DNA of 64,000 nt from Hymenoscyphus infarciens (GCA_001414345.1 LLCB01000023.1:186001-250000); one strand, 5' to 3'. Shown: positions 9,721-22,117, counted from the stretch's first letter. Made by a program: numbers and translations. The notes: generated by a model not told the origin, from the letters alone.

Positions 9721-12381
9721 ATGACTGCCGATATCGCCAATACGGTCGACACAGGCGTTTCGAATACAGAGAACGAACTCTCCCAAGCTCCCGCACACTT
9801 GGCGGTGGGCGGGATCGATAACATGGTCGACACTCCCAAATCCGACGATTCGAGCTTTTCCGACGCATACAAAGAGGAGCCGTCCGAGGCACAGCAAGTG
9901 GGCAGGGTCGATCAAGGCAATCAAGTGAGCGACTATGCCATGACATTTGATTCAGACGGAGAAGGCATAGAGGCAGATAGTCAGGATATAACACAGGCAA
10001 ATTTTGAGCACCCGACGGCTACGGCCTCTCTACCTCCCACCGTGTTGGCCACTTTACCTGCTGCATCTCCATCCACACCCGTCAAAGCCGAAGCCTCTGC
10101 CATCGAAGCCGCCGTCCCCCTTCGAACTCCCTCCCTCCCACCTACAGCCACCGCTGCTCCCACTATCGTCGATGCTCCCAATTCCAATCCCCCAGCTGTT
10201 CAAGCTCCAGCCCACCTCGCAACCTCCCAACCCACCTATCCAAAATATGAGGCTCTCGAGAATGGTGACGTAGACATTCAACAATTGCTCGACAATATCA
10301 CTGCGAATGCAGAAAAAACTGAGGCAGCTGCAGCTGCAGCCACATCCCAATCTCCATCTATCCAATCTTCCCTTCTCCCTAAAACTGGCCTATCTGCCCA
10401 CTCAAGCCTTCCACCCCGCCCACAGGTGCCTCAAACTGTTTCCTACAACACCCATGACCTCCAAAAGTATCATGCAGGACCTCCTGGTGTTCCTCAACAG
10501 TCGACTTATCGAGCACCAGGCGGCGCCCCACCTAGCATTGGAGGTGTTGCTGCTCCTGGAACATTTAGAGATTCTCCTAATGGATTGCCCCCTCCTCCTT
10601 CTGCATCTTTCACACCACTTCCCCAATCAATTGCCAGTCCCACTAGCCAGTCATCGCACTCCCAATTCAATGGACAATCTGCCCAAGCCCAGCCAGCTGG
10701 CCCAGAGGCTCAAGATGAACATGATGACATAGAAAAGCGATGGGGTCCTGAGGTACAGAAGATCTATGATCAGTTTCTTTCCGATGAACGTGGGTATGTT
10801 ACCGAGGGTACATGGGATCGATTTCCAATGGGATCTCGTTTGTTTATAGGTAAGCAGAGAAAAGATACCAACTGGAGCTCATTTCTAACCCAGCTTACAA
10901 GGAAATCTCCCTTCTGAGAAAGTCACCAAGCGGGACCTTTTCCATGTTTTTCATAAGTATGGAAAACTTGCCCAGGTCTCGATCAAACCAGCATACGGAT
11001 TTATCCAATTCCATGATGCTTCATCATGCTACAACGCCCTACAACATGAGCAAGGTGCCGAAGTTCGAGGACGTAAGATGCGTAAGTACAAACTACCATA
11101 GAAGTCATGTTCCTGCTACGTTTACTGATTTTATCGCTAGATCTGGAAATCTCAAAGCCACAAAAGAATAGTCGTAATGCCCAGGCAAATGCCCAACCAG
11201 TTCGTCGATCGCGATCACCACCAAGAGAAAATAAAAACGGACGACGTGGAAACAGAAAATCTGGAGGCGATTCATATGATGGCAGAGCTAACAACACCCG
11301 CGATGAATATGGCCGCCCAATGCGTATGCGTGATGATTACCGCCCAGTCAGATCACCATCACCACCCCGAGCTCCTCCTCGCGGCAGAGATGATTACAAC
11401 TCTCGAGGACGAGATCCGTATGATGGACGAGACCGTCGCAGAAGTCGTTCTCGATCACCATACAGAGAAAATATGCGCTATCGCGAGCGAAGCCTCAGTC
11501 CAAGAGGTCGTGAAGCTCATGAGGATGTCGAACTTCAAATTCCACGACGAGAGCCACGCGATGTTCCTGATGTGCAAATCATTCTCATGGACCAACTTGA
11601 CAGAGGTTTCGTGGCCTGGGTTGAGGGCGAGTTCCGTGGCCGCGGAATCAAGTCGGAGGTCATGTTTCTCAGCCCACGTCTACCCCTCGAAGCTGTCATC
11701 CGGCGACAAATCCTTGAAGGAGTTCACGCCGTTTCACAACTGACTATGAAATCTCAAAACAGCAGCCGAGTCCCATTGCAAGTTTTTGATCGTCAGGGAG
11801 GTGCCAATAATGTTCGGTTTGATGAGTATCAAGATTTGGAGCCCAAAGTCGCAGCAGAGTTAGTAATTCGTGCCAAACAAACATCCTCTGCGCCACAACC
11901 ACCTCCAGTTCCCCAATATGCCGCACCTTATAATGGAAATGGATACAATCATCAAGTCAACCAAGCACCAGTGGGGCCGCCTGTAGCACCACCTGCAGTA
12001 CCAAACCTCGGGAATATCATGGGCCAATTCGACAACAATTCCGTTTTGCAAAACTTATTAGGCTCCATCAACTCTCCTACAACTCCAAATGGACCCGCTG
12101 CATCTGCAAATTCTGCAATTGATCTTGCTGCACTTCTTGGGGGTCTCCAACAGCAGCAGCAGCAGCAGCATCATGTCCCACAACACCACCAAGCCCCAGC
12201 ACCGCAACCTAATTATAATCAACCTCCACCTGTTACTGATCCTTACGCCAATCTGGCTTCTAATCCGGCGCTGGCTCAGCTTCTTAATGGTGGGGGTATG
12301 GGAAATGCGCAAGGCGGGACACAGCAATCTGCTCAACAGGTTCAGAATATCATGGCCTCGCTTGCTAAGTTCCGGCCATGA
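9721..12381 (+). CDS. NAB3-like RRM RNA-binding protein
   Basis: Three exons (9721-10849, 10902-11081, 11141-12381) give 849 aa. One RRM is assembled only after splicing: RLFIGNLPSEKVTKRDLF carries RNP2 and AYGFIQFHDASSC carries RNP1. Before it lies a long low-complexity Ala/Pro/Ser region. After it comes an RS/RG-rich segment (RRSRSPPREN, RRRSRSRSPYRE), then a folded block resembling an anticodon-binding-like domain (DVPDVQIILMDQLDRGFVAW), and a tail with seven Gln (LGGLQQQQQQQHHVPQHH). Yeast Nab3 is also single-RRM with a Gln-rich oligomerising C-terminus and works with Nrd1 and Sen1 in transcription termination of short non-coding RNAs. The RRM is the main basis for the name; the wider complex is inference. 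The start is the first ATG in the open frame; no in-frame ATG precedes it. Confidence 0.82.
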
Positions 12382-12824
12382 TGTTTTGGTTTTGACCAGT
12401 TTAATGATCCTGTTTTGGGCGTATTCTTCTGGCGTTATTTGTATGGGGATGCGAAAAATGAATGAATTGGGGGAATGGGAGCTTTTTGGAAGGGAGTTTA
12501 GGATTGATGAGATACCTCCTACACATATTGTTGATTTGTAATTTCTTCTTCTTTCTTTTTGCTCTTATTAATTTCCGAGATTCCCTGTGGTGGATGCTCC
12601 TACTTTTAGGTATGCGTATAATTACACCTTTGTTACAGGAGGAGCGTACATGCTAGCTAGCTAAATGCTGCCGCAATGACAAAAAAAGAAACTCTCTCGC
12701 CGGATTTTTGACGGGCATAGTGTCTTCGTCTAATTTACATCGATCTTTCTTTTTGTACATGGCTTTCGTGATGTTGTTGTGAAGTTGAATACAAGTGAAT
12801 AGAATGGGTACCTTCCCCTCTCTA
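12382..12824. other. Convergent intergenic region
   Basis: Lies between the 3' ends of the NAB3-like and LETM1-like genes. T-rich stretches such as cttctttctttttgctc are consistent with 3' UTR sequence. No gene seen. Confidence 0.5.
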
Positions 12825-13991
12825 TTATTTTGATTTTTCGAGGCGAGATTTTGGTGGTATTGGCCATACGTTTGGTCTGTGATGATGTTAGCTTTCTCCC
12901 TTGTCTCTCTCTTGTGTTCACTGCCCCTCCTCCTCCATCACAACCTTTCTCGACGAGGATATGGAGACTCACCTAGTCAACAACAAACTCTCCACACTCC
13001 TCCCCTCCCCTCTGGATTTTAACCAAGCCTCCAGTCCAGCCCTCAACCGCTCATCAGAAAGCTGTAAAATATCCACACCCCTCTCTACGAGTGCCATCCT
13101 CACTTCCTCCATTTCCAACTTTCTAACTTCTTTCTCGCTCGCAGATAATAACTTATCATCCATCTCCAAATACTCAACTCTCTTCTTCACTCTTCCTTTT
13201 AATATAAAATCCGGGGGTCCTGGGAGGGTGCCACCCATGTAATCCCATATTTTCGACGAGAGTCCTAGGGACCAGGAGATGTGAAGGAGTTGTGCTCTTT
13301 CCAATTTCGGTGCCGAGGAAGAGGGTATAGGAGGTGGAACAGTCAGGTTTCGAAAGGATATCGAACGTCTGCTCTCAAGTTGTGAGCGATCGGAGAGAAT
13401 CTGTTTTGGGATTCTACACGTCCAAGGCACGATTCCGCTAACAAACACAACAATCAACGGCGTGAATTCCCCGCATACTATGAATAGTAATCCAAAGAGG
13501 GGGACCTTTTTCATGTCGTGCCAGCTTCGGAATAGTAACTGAAAGTCCGAGCGAGAGAGGGCGCCATCTTTTATCGCTAGAGCGAGGGAGGATTGGTAGC
13601 GCGCGTCGATGAGGGATTGGATGGGCTGGGCGTCGCGGAAATTGAAATAGACGTTTTTCACGCCCGTTTTGTAGAAGGTTGCGTAGGCCTTTCCGAGGGC
13701 GAAGAGGTATTTTGGGAGGGCGAATTGGCCGTTGAATGTTGAGCGGAGGGGGGAATCTATGGGCGCGGGGAGCGTTGAGGAGGGGGGGTTGAGTGTGTTT
13801 TTCTGCGTGGGGAGTATGGATTTCGTGGATTTCGTGGATTTCGTGGAGGAGGTTGAGGCGTATCTGTGGAGGGAGGGGGGAGATGTTGAAGAGGAGGAGG
13901 GGAGGGTTCGGAGAATGATGCTGGTGGAGGGAGTGGATGCGCGTTGGAGGAGGGAGGCGGCGCGCTGACTGCGGAAGAGGATTGTGGTCAT
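12825..13991 (-). CDS. LETM1-type ribosome-binding-domain mitochondrial protein
   Basis: Two exons (12973-13991 and 12825-12876) give 356 aa. The N-terminus (MTTILFRSQRAASLLQRAST, then Ser/Thr-rich) is a likely mitochondrial presequence. The core has HDMKKVPLFGLLFIVCGEF and TPLIVVFVSGIVPWTCRIPK, the single membrane segment and proline-bearing region typical of LETM1-family proteins. The remainder matches a LETM1 RBD-like helical domain (RAQLLHISWSLGLSSKIWDY, LSDERLRAGLEAWL). LETM1 proteins sit in the inner membrane and affect cation exchange and mitoribosome association; this shorter form is closer to LETMD1-like members. The reading frame would stop at the splice donor (LLLTR*), but a GTGAGT donor and TCACAG acceptor give a better C-terminus, LLLTRPNVWPIPPKSRLEK. 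Confidence 0.82.
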
Positions 13992-14261
13992 CTCATCTAT
14001 GAGTCGAGGGTTGAGGGAAGTGTGGAAAAGACGAATTGAGGTCGAGGTGGAATTGGTGGTGGGTGAGGTGTGACGTTGTTCAATGTTGATTTCGGGTCCT
14101 TCGATGCTAAAATTCGTACAGGGATGTTCGTCTTACTCTACAGGGCTCAGCTATAATACACCAAGAGCAATTCAAACTCTGAACTTGACAACCACAAGAT
14201 TCCAAGATACGACAAGTTTATCAAATTATTGAATTAGCTAAGTATCCTTCTATCCTATCTA

Positions 14262-15570
14262 TCAATTAAAAAGCTTCTCATCAATAGCACAATACCTCGC
14301 CATCTCAAACTGCTCATTCGTCTGACAGACCAGCGTCCTATGACGCGCTCCCTCCTTCCCAACATCCTGCACCACCGCCTCAATCTTCTTCCCATTCTTC
14401 TCTTCGTCAATCGCAAAACCCAGACATTCACACTCCTCAGTAACTCTCTTCCTCAATACATCGCTCTTCTCTCCAATTCCTCCTGCAAACACCAAGGCAT
14501 CGACCTTTCCATGCAGAGTTACGTAGTAACTTCCAATGTATGAACAGATTCTATCGACGAAAATATCGAATGCCAGTTTCATTTCTGGTTGGGAGGAGGA
14601 GGTTATCGTTCCGAAGTTTGTTGTGCCGGTTAGGGATTTCCATCCGCTTTCTTTATTGAGGATTTCTTCTGCGCGGGAGATATGAAGGGCGTCTGTTGAG
14701 CCAGGGGAGAGTTTTCCTACGTCTGAGGCGTAGTGGAATACCAAACTAATCCCAGATGTTAGTTCTCGAAATCAATTGAGAAGGGTAGGGAAAGGCATAC
14801 CTAGGATCAACACTCCCACTCCTCGTCGCCCCAGGTAATCCAGCCAGCGGAGTCAACCCCATACTAGTATCCCAGCTCTTCCCCCCCTTGATCGCACAAG
14901 CAGACGCACCACTCCCAAGATGTAGCACAATCAAACTCGTCTCCCCCTCTTCCTTCCCAAGATATTCCGCTACGCTCCTGGTTATAAAAGAATACGATAT
15001 CCCATGGAACCCATATTTCCTTAATTTGTTCGCCTTTGCGATGTCCTGGTTTATCGGGTAGGTACGTATATATTCCGGAAGCGTCTGATGGAACTGCGAA
15101 TCGAAAACCGCTACGTTTTTCGTCGCGGGTAACTCTTTGATGCAGAATTTCACGATTTCGAGGGCGGAAGCGTTGTGGAGGGGCGCGAGATCGGTCAGTT
15201 CTTCGAGATGATGATATGTCTCCTCATTTATGATTTTCGGTGTATCGTAATCTCCTCCATGGACAACTCGATGGCAGGCAATTGCGATGTCTTCTTTTTT
15301 TGTAATGGCGGAGAGTTCCTTGTCCTCGATCAGGGTGTTTAACATGTATTGAAAGGCGTCCTTTTGCGTGGTGATTTTTTGATCCTCGAGTTTCTGGTCT
15401 TTTGATACTGAGACGTCGCCGCGCGTGTATTTTAGTTGGACGGGGGGAGAGGTAAGGTTGTCGATTTGGATTTCTGCGACATCCTTTGGTATTTGGTGGA
15501 GGGAGGTTGTGAAGATGGAGATTTTGACGGAGGAGGAACCGGCGTTTATGGAGAGGATTGTTTTGGACAT
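14262..15570 (-). CDS. Acetate kinase
   Basis: Two exons (14801-15570, 14262-14745) give 417 aa, the usual length. The enzyme interconverts acetyl phosphate + ADP and acetate + ATP. Visible motifs: N-terminal ILSINAGSSSVKIS (phosphate-binding loop), CHRVVHGGDY, VAVFDSQFHQTLP, KYGFHGISYSF, LHLGSGASACAIKGGKS and DTSMGLTPLAGLPGATRSG. The last block runs across the intron into SVDPS/LVFHYASD. Exon 2 carries DALVFAGGIGEKS. The start is the ATG immediately before SKTILSINAG; an upstream in-frame ATG (MLRQFIHIKRLK) would add a non-conserved extension. It lies head-to-head with the phosphoketolase gene, whose product acetyl phosphate is its substrate. Confidence 0.95.
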
Positions 15571-16416
15571 TTTGAGTCTCTTGATATGTATGAATTGGCG
15601 TAGCAACTCGATTTACGGGAGATGTGGAGGGGTACAAGTAAATATCTTTTTATTCCAAAATGCTTGTAACATCACGAGATTCCCCCACACGAGATTCACC
15701 CCTGTAAACAGCCAGCATGGCTTGCATGGCATGGCATCGGATGACGTTTATCGGGCCATTTTCTTATCATAAGCGAGAGGCTAGACTTATTAGAGCTGAA
15801 TATGGCGGGTCCTCGGGCCGCGACAGGGGTACGAGCTTCACGGTTTTGAACGTCGGGTTTTCATCAGACCACTTTGCAATGGAAAGTGGCCGTGAGAGAT
15901 GAATAAGAATTCTAATGGGCCTTCTAAGATGGGTCTGGTAATTATCACAAGGCTGATTATTCCATAAAAAGAGGTTCACGAGGCTGAGAGTCTTCGGCGA
16001 GGTGGTTCTGGTCAGCCTTGGAGTTGTATGACGTCGATGTTAATTGATAAACCCCACCAGTTCGTTCTCGATTCTTGTTTCCAGACTAGGTACAGTAAAT
16101 GGCCAATAGTCTTGCGTTTGACAGCCGAATTTATCTTTAACTTGTGGAGAGCGCACATGCGAATGCTTGAGCCCGTAGGGGACGAGTTAGTGCCTCCGAA
16201 TATTCCGTTCCGTTGGGAGTGACGTCTTTGGCGTCACTCCCAAGTGAATGTCGATTGTATATCGAGATCCAGGGACGTATTTACAAAGATCTTGAGATCC
16301 GTTTGCTCAAACCTCTTGAAACAACTTGTTACGAGCTTCCAAGACCGCTGTCTTACTTCAGAGGCTACTCAGTCTTCCTTTTACTTCCGTGTCACAAAAT
16401 CACAAAATTCATCAAG
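15571..16416. promoter_or_regulatory. Shared divergent promoter region of acetate kinase and phosphoketolase genes
   Basis: An 846-bp gap between two divergently transcribed genes of one pathway. No gene is supported inside it. A coordinated promoter is inferred from the arrangement; no specific transcription-factor site was identified with confidence. Confidence 0.5.
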
Positions 16417-19400
16417 ATGCCAGGAGAAGAGATTGACAGACCCAATCCCAAGCCTTTGGCTTCCCATATCCCGGAATCGGTTCTGGAACTGTCTGTTAAG
16501 CTTGAGAAGCTCGAGGTTAATGATGCTGACCTCAAGGGACTCGAGGAGTTCCGAAGAGCGAGCAATTACATTGCAGCTGGCAAGTTTAAGATCCAACAGA
16601 TGTTATGAAGAAGGAGGTTGTTAACTATCATCATAGCCATGATATTCTTGAGCAATAACTCGCTCGTAGAAAGAGATCTCACATTCGATGATATCAAGCC
16701 TCGGTTTGTTCTCAATTTCATCCTATTTCAGACTCTCGTATCGAACTAACAAATACAGATTACTCGGACATTGGGGAACATGTCCAGGCCTAACCCTCGT
16801 CTACGCTCATCTCAACTACCTCACACGGAAAAACAACCTCAACACTATCTACGTCGTCGGGCCCGGCCACGGAGCTCCCGCTATCCTGGCGTCTCTTTGG
16901 CTAGAAGGAAGTCTTGAACGCTTCTACCCCCAATACTCCCGCAACAAACAGGGTCTCCATAACCTCATAACCGGGTTCAGCACACCAAAAGGCTTTCCCT
17001 CTCACATCAATGCCGAAACTCCCGGTTCTATACATGAGGGAGGGGAGCTGGGATACGCGCTCGCAGTGTCTTTTGGTGCTGTGATGGATAAACCGGATTT
17101 AATTGTCGGCTGTGTTGTAGGCGATGGAGAGGCAGAGAGTGGACCTACTGCTACGGCTTGGCATGCTGCTAAGTATATTGACCCAGCTGAATCTGGGGCT
17201 GTCATACCGATTGTTCATGTCAACGGCTTCAAGATATCTGAGAGGACCATTTATGGTTGTATGGACGATAAGGAGTTGGTCTCGCTATTTACGGGATATG
17301 GGTACCAGTGCCGGTTTGTGGAGGATCTTGAGGATATTGTGAGTTTGGAATGCCATGCAAAAGGTACGGAAGCTGACTTTGGTAGGATCGTGATCTTGCG
17401 ACGAGTTTTCAATGGGCTCTTGATGAGATACATAAGATACAGAAGGCTGCTAGATCCGGGAAGCCTATTATGAAGCCTCGTGTAAGTATTGAATTTTTGC
17501 CCTTCTTTCAAATCGCAGCTAATCATCTCCAACTAGTGGCCTGTTATTATTATGAGAACACCCAAAGGATGGAGTGGTCCAAAGAAAGTAGATGGAGAAT
17601 TTGTTGAGGTAAGATTGTTTTCTTCAGCAATTGCAGTGGCTCTTTTCATTACTTCATTGTCATTGCCATACGTTTTTCGGCTATTACCCTTCGTTGTGCG
17701 AGATTGTCTAGGACAATTTTAAATATTGTACATGAAGTTTTAGGAGAATAGGACTTTCGATTTCTTGATTCTCCTACGCCTACTCTAACAATTTCAACAC
17801 TTCTCTTGGAATACAGGAGGGCGCATGGATAACTACCGCCGAAACTCACTTCAATCCTCATTCCAGGAAATCCAGAAGCTAACTCATAATCAAAGGGTTC
17901 TTTCCACTCTCATCAAGTTCCACTTATGGCTGCCAAAAGTAGCCAAAGTCAACTTGCGGACCTTCAAAAATGGCTTCTGTCATACGTCCCCAGGGATTTG
18001 TTCACAGAATCTGGTGCACCCACCGAGTCCATCAACAGTATCATCCCCGTAGACGACGAAAAGAAACTTGGACAAATCGCCGAAACGTATAAGAACTACG
18101 AACCTTTGAATGTTCCCGACTGGAAGAAGTTTGGTGTCGAAAAAGGAACCGAGGAATCTTGTATGAAAGCAATCGCAAATCTCATCGACCAAACTTTAGT
18201 CGATAACCCCAAATCACTTCGTATCTTCTCACCAGACGAACTGGTATCCAACAAACTTGATGCCGTATTGAACCACACTGGTCGAGATTTCCAATGGGAT
18301 GAGTTTTCCAACGCACGAGGCGGTCGGGTGATTGAGATTCTTTCCGAGCACACTTGTCAAGGATTCCTTCAAGGATATACGCTCACTGGACGTACCGGCA
18401 TCTTTCCCTCTTATGAGAGTTTCTTGGGAATTATCCATACCATGATGGTACAATACTCCAAGTTCAACAAGATGGCGAGAGAGACAACCTGGAGAACAGA
18501 TTTGAGCAGCATCAATTATGTTGAGACGAGTACTTGGACAAGACAAGAGCATAATGGCTTCTCGCACCAAAACCCATCTTTCATCGGAGCGGTATTGAAT
18601 CTGAAGCCAAGTGCTGCAAGAGTTTATCTACCTCCTGATGCTGTAAGTTTCCTTTCCCCTCGCAACATATCCCATAAAATTGATAAGAATCCGCAGAACA
18701 CCTTCCTCTCAACAATCTCCCACTGCCTGAAGTCTAAAAACTATGTAAACCTCATGGTCGGCAGCAAACAACCGCAACCCGTCTTTCTCTCCGTGGATGA
18801 AGCAGACAAACACTGCCAAGCCGGTGCCTCGATCTGGAAATTTGCGTCCACAGATTGCGGACTGTCCCCAGACGTCGTGCTCGTAGGCATTGGCTCAGAA
18901 CTAACTTTCGAAGTCGTTGCCGCTGCCTCCCTCCTTCGAAAGAAATGTCCATCCCTAAGAGTGCGAGTCGTCAATGTAACAGACCTGATGATCCTCGAAT
19001 CCGAAACATTACATCCCCATTCTCTGAGCGAGGAAGCCTTTTCGGCATTATTCACACCCGACAAACCAATCATCTTCAACTACCACGGTTACGCTAACGA
19101 ACTCCGGGGTCTATTATTTGGGCGACAGAATTTGGAGAGGGTTCATGTGGGCTGTTATATGGAGGAGGGGAGCACGACTACGCCTTTTGATATGCTGCTG
19201 CGAAATGGGGTGAGTAGGTATGATGTTATGGTGAAGGCCCTGGAGGGGGGAGCGCGGGGAAATGAAAAGGTGGCGCTGGATTTGAATACGCTGCTTGGGG
19301 AGGTTAGAGCTGAGGTTAGTAGAACGAGGAAGTTTGTTATGGATAAGGGAGTGGACCCTGAGGGGACTTTTGATGTTCCTACTTTTGAGGGGACGGTTTT

Positions 19401-19470
19401 TGGAAAGGACGAGGAGGGGAAGGGAGAGGGAGAGGGGAAGAGTAAGGAGGATGGATTTTTTGTGAATTAG
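16417..19470 (+). CDS. Xylulose-5-phosphate/fructose-6-phosphate phosphoketolase
   Basis: Seven exons (16417-16579, 16637-16703, 16759-17338, 17386-17481, 17537-17608, 17896-18642, 18697-19470) give 832 aa. This thiamine-diphosphate enzyme splits xylulose-5-phosphate (or fructose-6-phosphate) with phosphate into acetyl phosphate and a triose (or tetrose) phosphate. Family blocks seen: [58 protein letters not shown], the ThDP motif [82 protein letters not shown] and [14 protein letters not shown]. The first intron appears to be GC-AG (GCAAGT donor). The last one (18643-18696) is 54 bp without a stop, so it could be mistaken for coding sequence. The C-terminal ~30 residues are Gly/Glu/Lys-rich. 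Confidence 0.93.
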
Positions 19471-20507
19471 ATGCTGTGACGATTGGTCCTGGAAGACTGA
19501 TCTGGTTTCAGGGAGTTATTATTTGGTCTTTAGATTTGGTTCGCTCACTGTGAAAATGTGATTGTCTTCTCAAAGGGTTTGGTTTAGGAGATGAGACAGC
19601 TCAACGATAAGTGTATTATTATTATTCCCCACCTATATACTTTTCTTCTAGGGCCCATCAGGGTTGCAGGAAAGTTCCGAGTCTCTTAATACTTGAGCGA
19701 TATTTGGGTCCGTTTGGTCAGACGGAAGTGAAAGTTAGACCGTGTTCTATCGTTTCAACAACCACTGATCTCAAAGAAGGGAACAGACGGTCTTTCAAGA
19801 TAAGCTAGAGTGAAAGAAAGCCGCATATTGCAGACCAGCCCTTATTCGGATCCATATTGACTTTCTTGAAGCGGATGTCTTGAAGGTTCGTGAGTCCAAG
19901 TTCCTGTCAAAAGTCCCTGTCAAAAGTCCCTGTCAAAAGTCGCACTCGTCCCAATTTCTGTCTTTGAAAACAGTCTGGCGCCCAAGTTTCTGAAGTGACA
20001 CCCATGTCTGGTGGGGTTACGGCTGGTTGAAAGCAGACAAATAGTGACACGAAGGTTGATAATTTTCTAATCCCACAACAAAAAGGTTTCCCAAGTCTCG
20101 GAACATGCACAGAAAGAAAGAAAGGCGTTCAGTTTTTTTTTGCAGACCCGTCAGTTTGGCTACTCTAGTTATCAGAGAACTATAGATGCTAAGCGAAGGA
20201 TATCTTTGTTTGTCCCAAGCTCTTTCGCACACCCCCACACCTTTTATGGGCAGGTAGATGCACTGTGTAGCCTACTCAGAGAAATGACCACGACACTGAC
20301 AGCTCAGACCTGGAAACAAACAGTTCATATTTGTGTAATTAATTCGAGGCACATAAACCCAATTTCTCTAGAAACTCTGTGACTCCGTGACTCCAAAACA
20401 ATTAAATAGTCAATTTCCTTGCACCAGCACCAGCAACCCTGCAATGAAATATCCTTCACACAAGGGCGTGAGCTTGTCAGATTGCGTAATCTCTCAACGT
20501 TAAATGT
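19471..20507. other. Intergenic, one short tandem repeat
   Basis: No gene recognised between the phosphoketolase 3' end and the 3' end of the 2EXR gene. Three copies of a 13-mer (cctgtcaaaagtc) lie at 19903-19941. Confidence 0.5.
19903..19941. repeat. Three copies of 13-bp repeat CCTGTCAAAAGTC
   Basis: Three tandem perfect or near-perfect copies. The core ctgtcaaa also recurs in the 38.4-39.4 kb intergenic region (ctgtcaaagaa). Confidence 0.75.
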
Positions 20508-21395
20508 CTAGCCATGGAAAAAGGTTATCGGCGGAATGAAACACTGTGGACCTTTCCGTTTTGCCACATCTATCAGACTATTGAGAGTCGTAAGAAAATA
20601 TCTGGTGTCTGCTTGGTATTGGCTTTCGCGTACTTTCGGAGCGCGTTGGCGAGATCCTGGTGACAGTTTTCGCATCGTGCTCCAAGACTTGGGATTCCAG
20701 GATGGTACTAGATTTTCCGCGAGTGCAGGATAGAGTAGCGAGTCAACTTCTATCTCCTTTAGCGAAGGGAACAACTCCAGATTCTGCAAAATGTACGTCA
20801 GTCCCCGCAAGGGCCAGTGGTGGCCATAACAGTCGTCCTTATCGTAATGTGCTCGCCATGAGACTTCTAAGAGACTCTTCTGGAAAGGCGTCGCATGCAA
20901 TGTCAAGAGGGGCTGACGAAAGGCAATCTTTTGAACTTCTAGAAAGACTGCTGGTAAGAAACACAACAGCCGCCTAGCCCCCTGACGCGTACTCGTTGGT
21001 ACGGTGAAAAATGGCATGGGCTCTGGGGTTTGTGATGTGAGAAAATATCGCGGGAGATCTGATAGTTCCAATGCCTCCATATTTGTTTCCGGCCTCTGGT
21101 CTCCCTCGATCCGACTGCGGAAAAGTAAATGAAGCATCTCTTGGCGAGCTTCAAAGCATGCGTTAAACGTCAAAGGGGTATAGCAATTGTTCAAGCCCAC
21201 GGCAACTATTTTACCCTTTTGGCGTACGTTCATGGCTTTTTGTAGCAGGCTATCGAAAGCTTCTCGCCATATTTTCAATCGCACGTCAGGAGGGAGACAT
21301 GGGAACAGAGCAAACTTCTATATTGCATCGCCAGAATTAGTAAATAGGTCGAACATAGGACAAAAGGAGAGCAGACTGACCTGGTTTTGATACAT
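20508..21395 (-). CDS. 2EXR-domain protein
   Basis: Two exons, 21381-21395 (15 nt: MYQNQ) and 20508-21317, give 274 aa. Splicing creates the sequence KFALFPCLPPDVRLKIWREA, which matches the opening of the fungal 2EXR domain (F-x-x-F-x-x-L-P-x-E/D-x-R-x-K-I-W). The remainder resembles other members: a line of basic and aromatic residues, an ACFEARQEML segment where earlier 2EXR proteins have the A-C-x-E/S-R motif, and a PSLKEIEVD segment. The domain is widespread and expanded in filamentous ascomycetes; no biochemical function is established, so none is claimed. The short first exon is supported by a GTCAGT donor and ATATAG acceptor in phase 0. Confidence 0.8.
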
Positions 21396-22117
21396 AGTAA
21401 TGGTGGAGGATGTGATGCTTTGGGGCTTTGGTGAGTGCAGATTTTTGGTGGATTTCAAGTTTTTATTTTTCTGTGTCAAAAGAGTGATTGCACATACTGA
21501 CAGAAGGATTCAATTTATCTGTGCTATATAGGAGAGTGGGTAGTTGTTCTTATTGCTGAAACTGTCAGACCCTAGCTCTTTGTGCTCCCTTGAACCTATT
21601 CTGACTCAAAGTTGGGACAATTATTCTTGTTCTAAAGTGGTACCTGAAACAAATGAAAGGCCTTGGAGACTTATTTACTCAAAAGTGAGGAACTACAAAC
21701 ATGACTAGAAACAACAGGTTCTCGATGAGTGAACAGACCCCTCGTGATGGGCATTCAAAGCGGCGACAGAGAGTTCTTGTTCTGACTTTCTCAAACAACT
21801 TAAAAAGAAGCAGTTGTTCCAAAGATTTGGACCATTTTGGTCAATCAGCTTTGATAATATATTCTAAAGTGTTAGAACAACCAGCGCTATTTTCTGCCAC
21901 CCTTGATGTCAATCGCAAGGCATGCCTGAACTGTTCTAAGTGAAGCACTACCAATGGAAGAAACGAAGCTGAGGAAATCTATCAGTAGGTCTTCTTAAGG
22001 TCTCTTGATGGATATATTAGCGAGTTGAAAAGTAACTAACTACAAGTGAATATCTCCGACAAAAAAGGAAATTTGAGAGGCAAGCATAGCCAGGAAAACA
22101 GCAAAAAAGAAACACAT
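21396..22117. other. Intergenic, nothing recognised
   Basis: Upstream region of the 2EXR gene running up to the tRNA. Only short ORFs without protein-like character. Confidence 0.5.

Noticed and set aside
11177..11743. A 188-codon plus-strand ORF, Met/Glu/His-rich
   Set aside because: It is a frame-shifted shadow of the RS/RG-rich exon of the NAB3-like gene.
18643..18696. Eighteen extra codons in the phosphoketolase reading frame
   Set aside because: They have GTAAGT/CGCAG ends and interrupt the conserved [18 protein letters not shown] sequence, so they are an intron without a stop codon.
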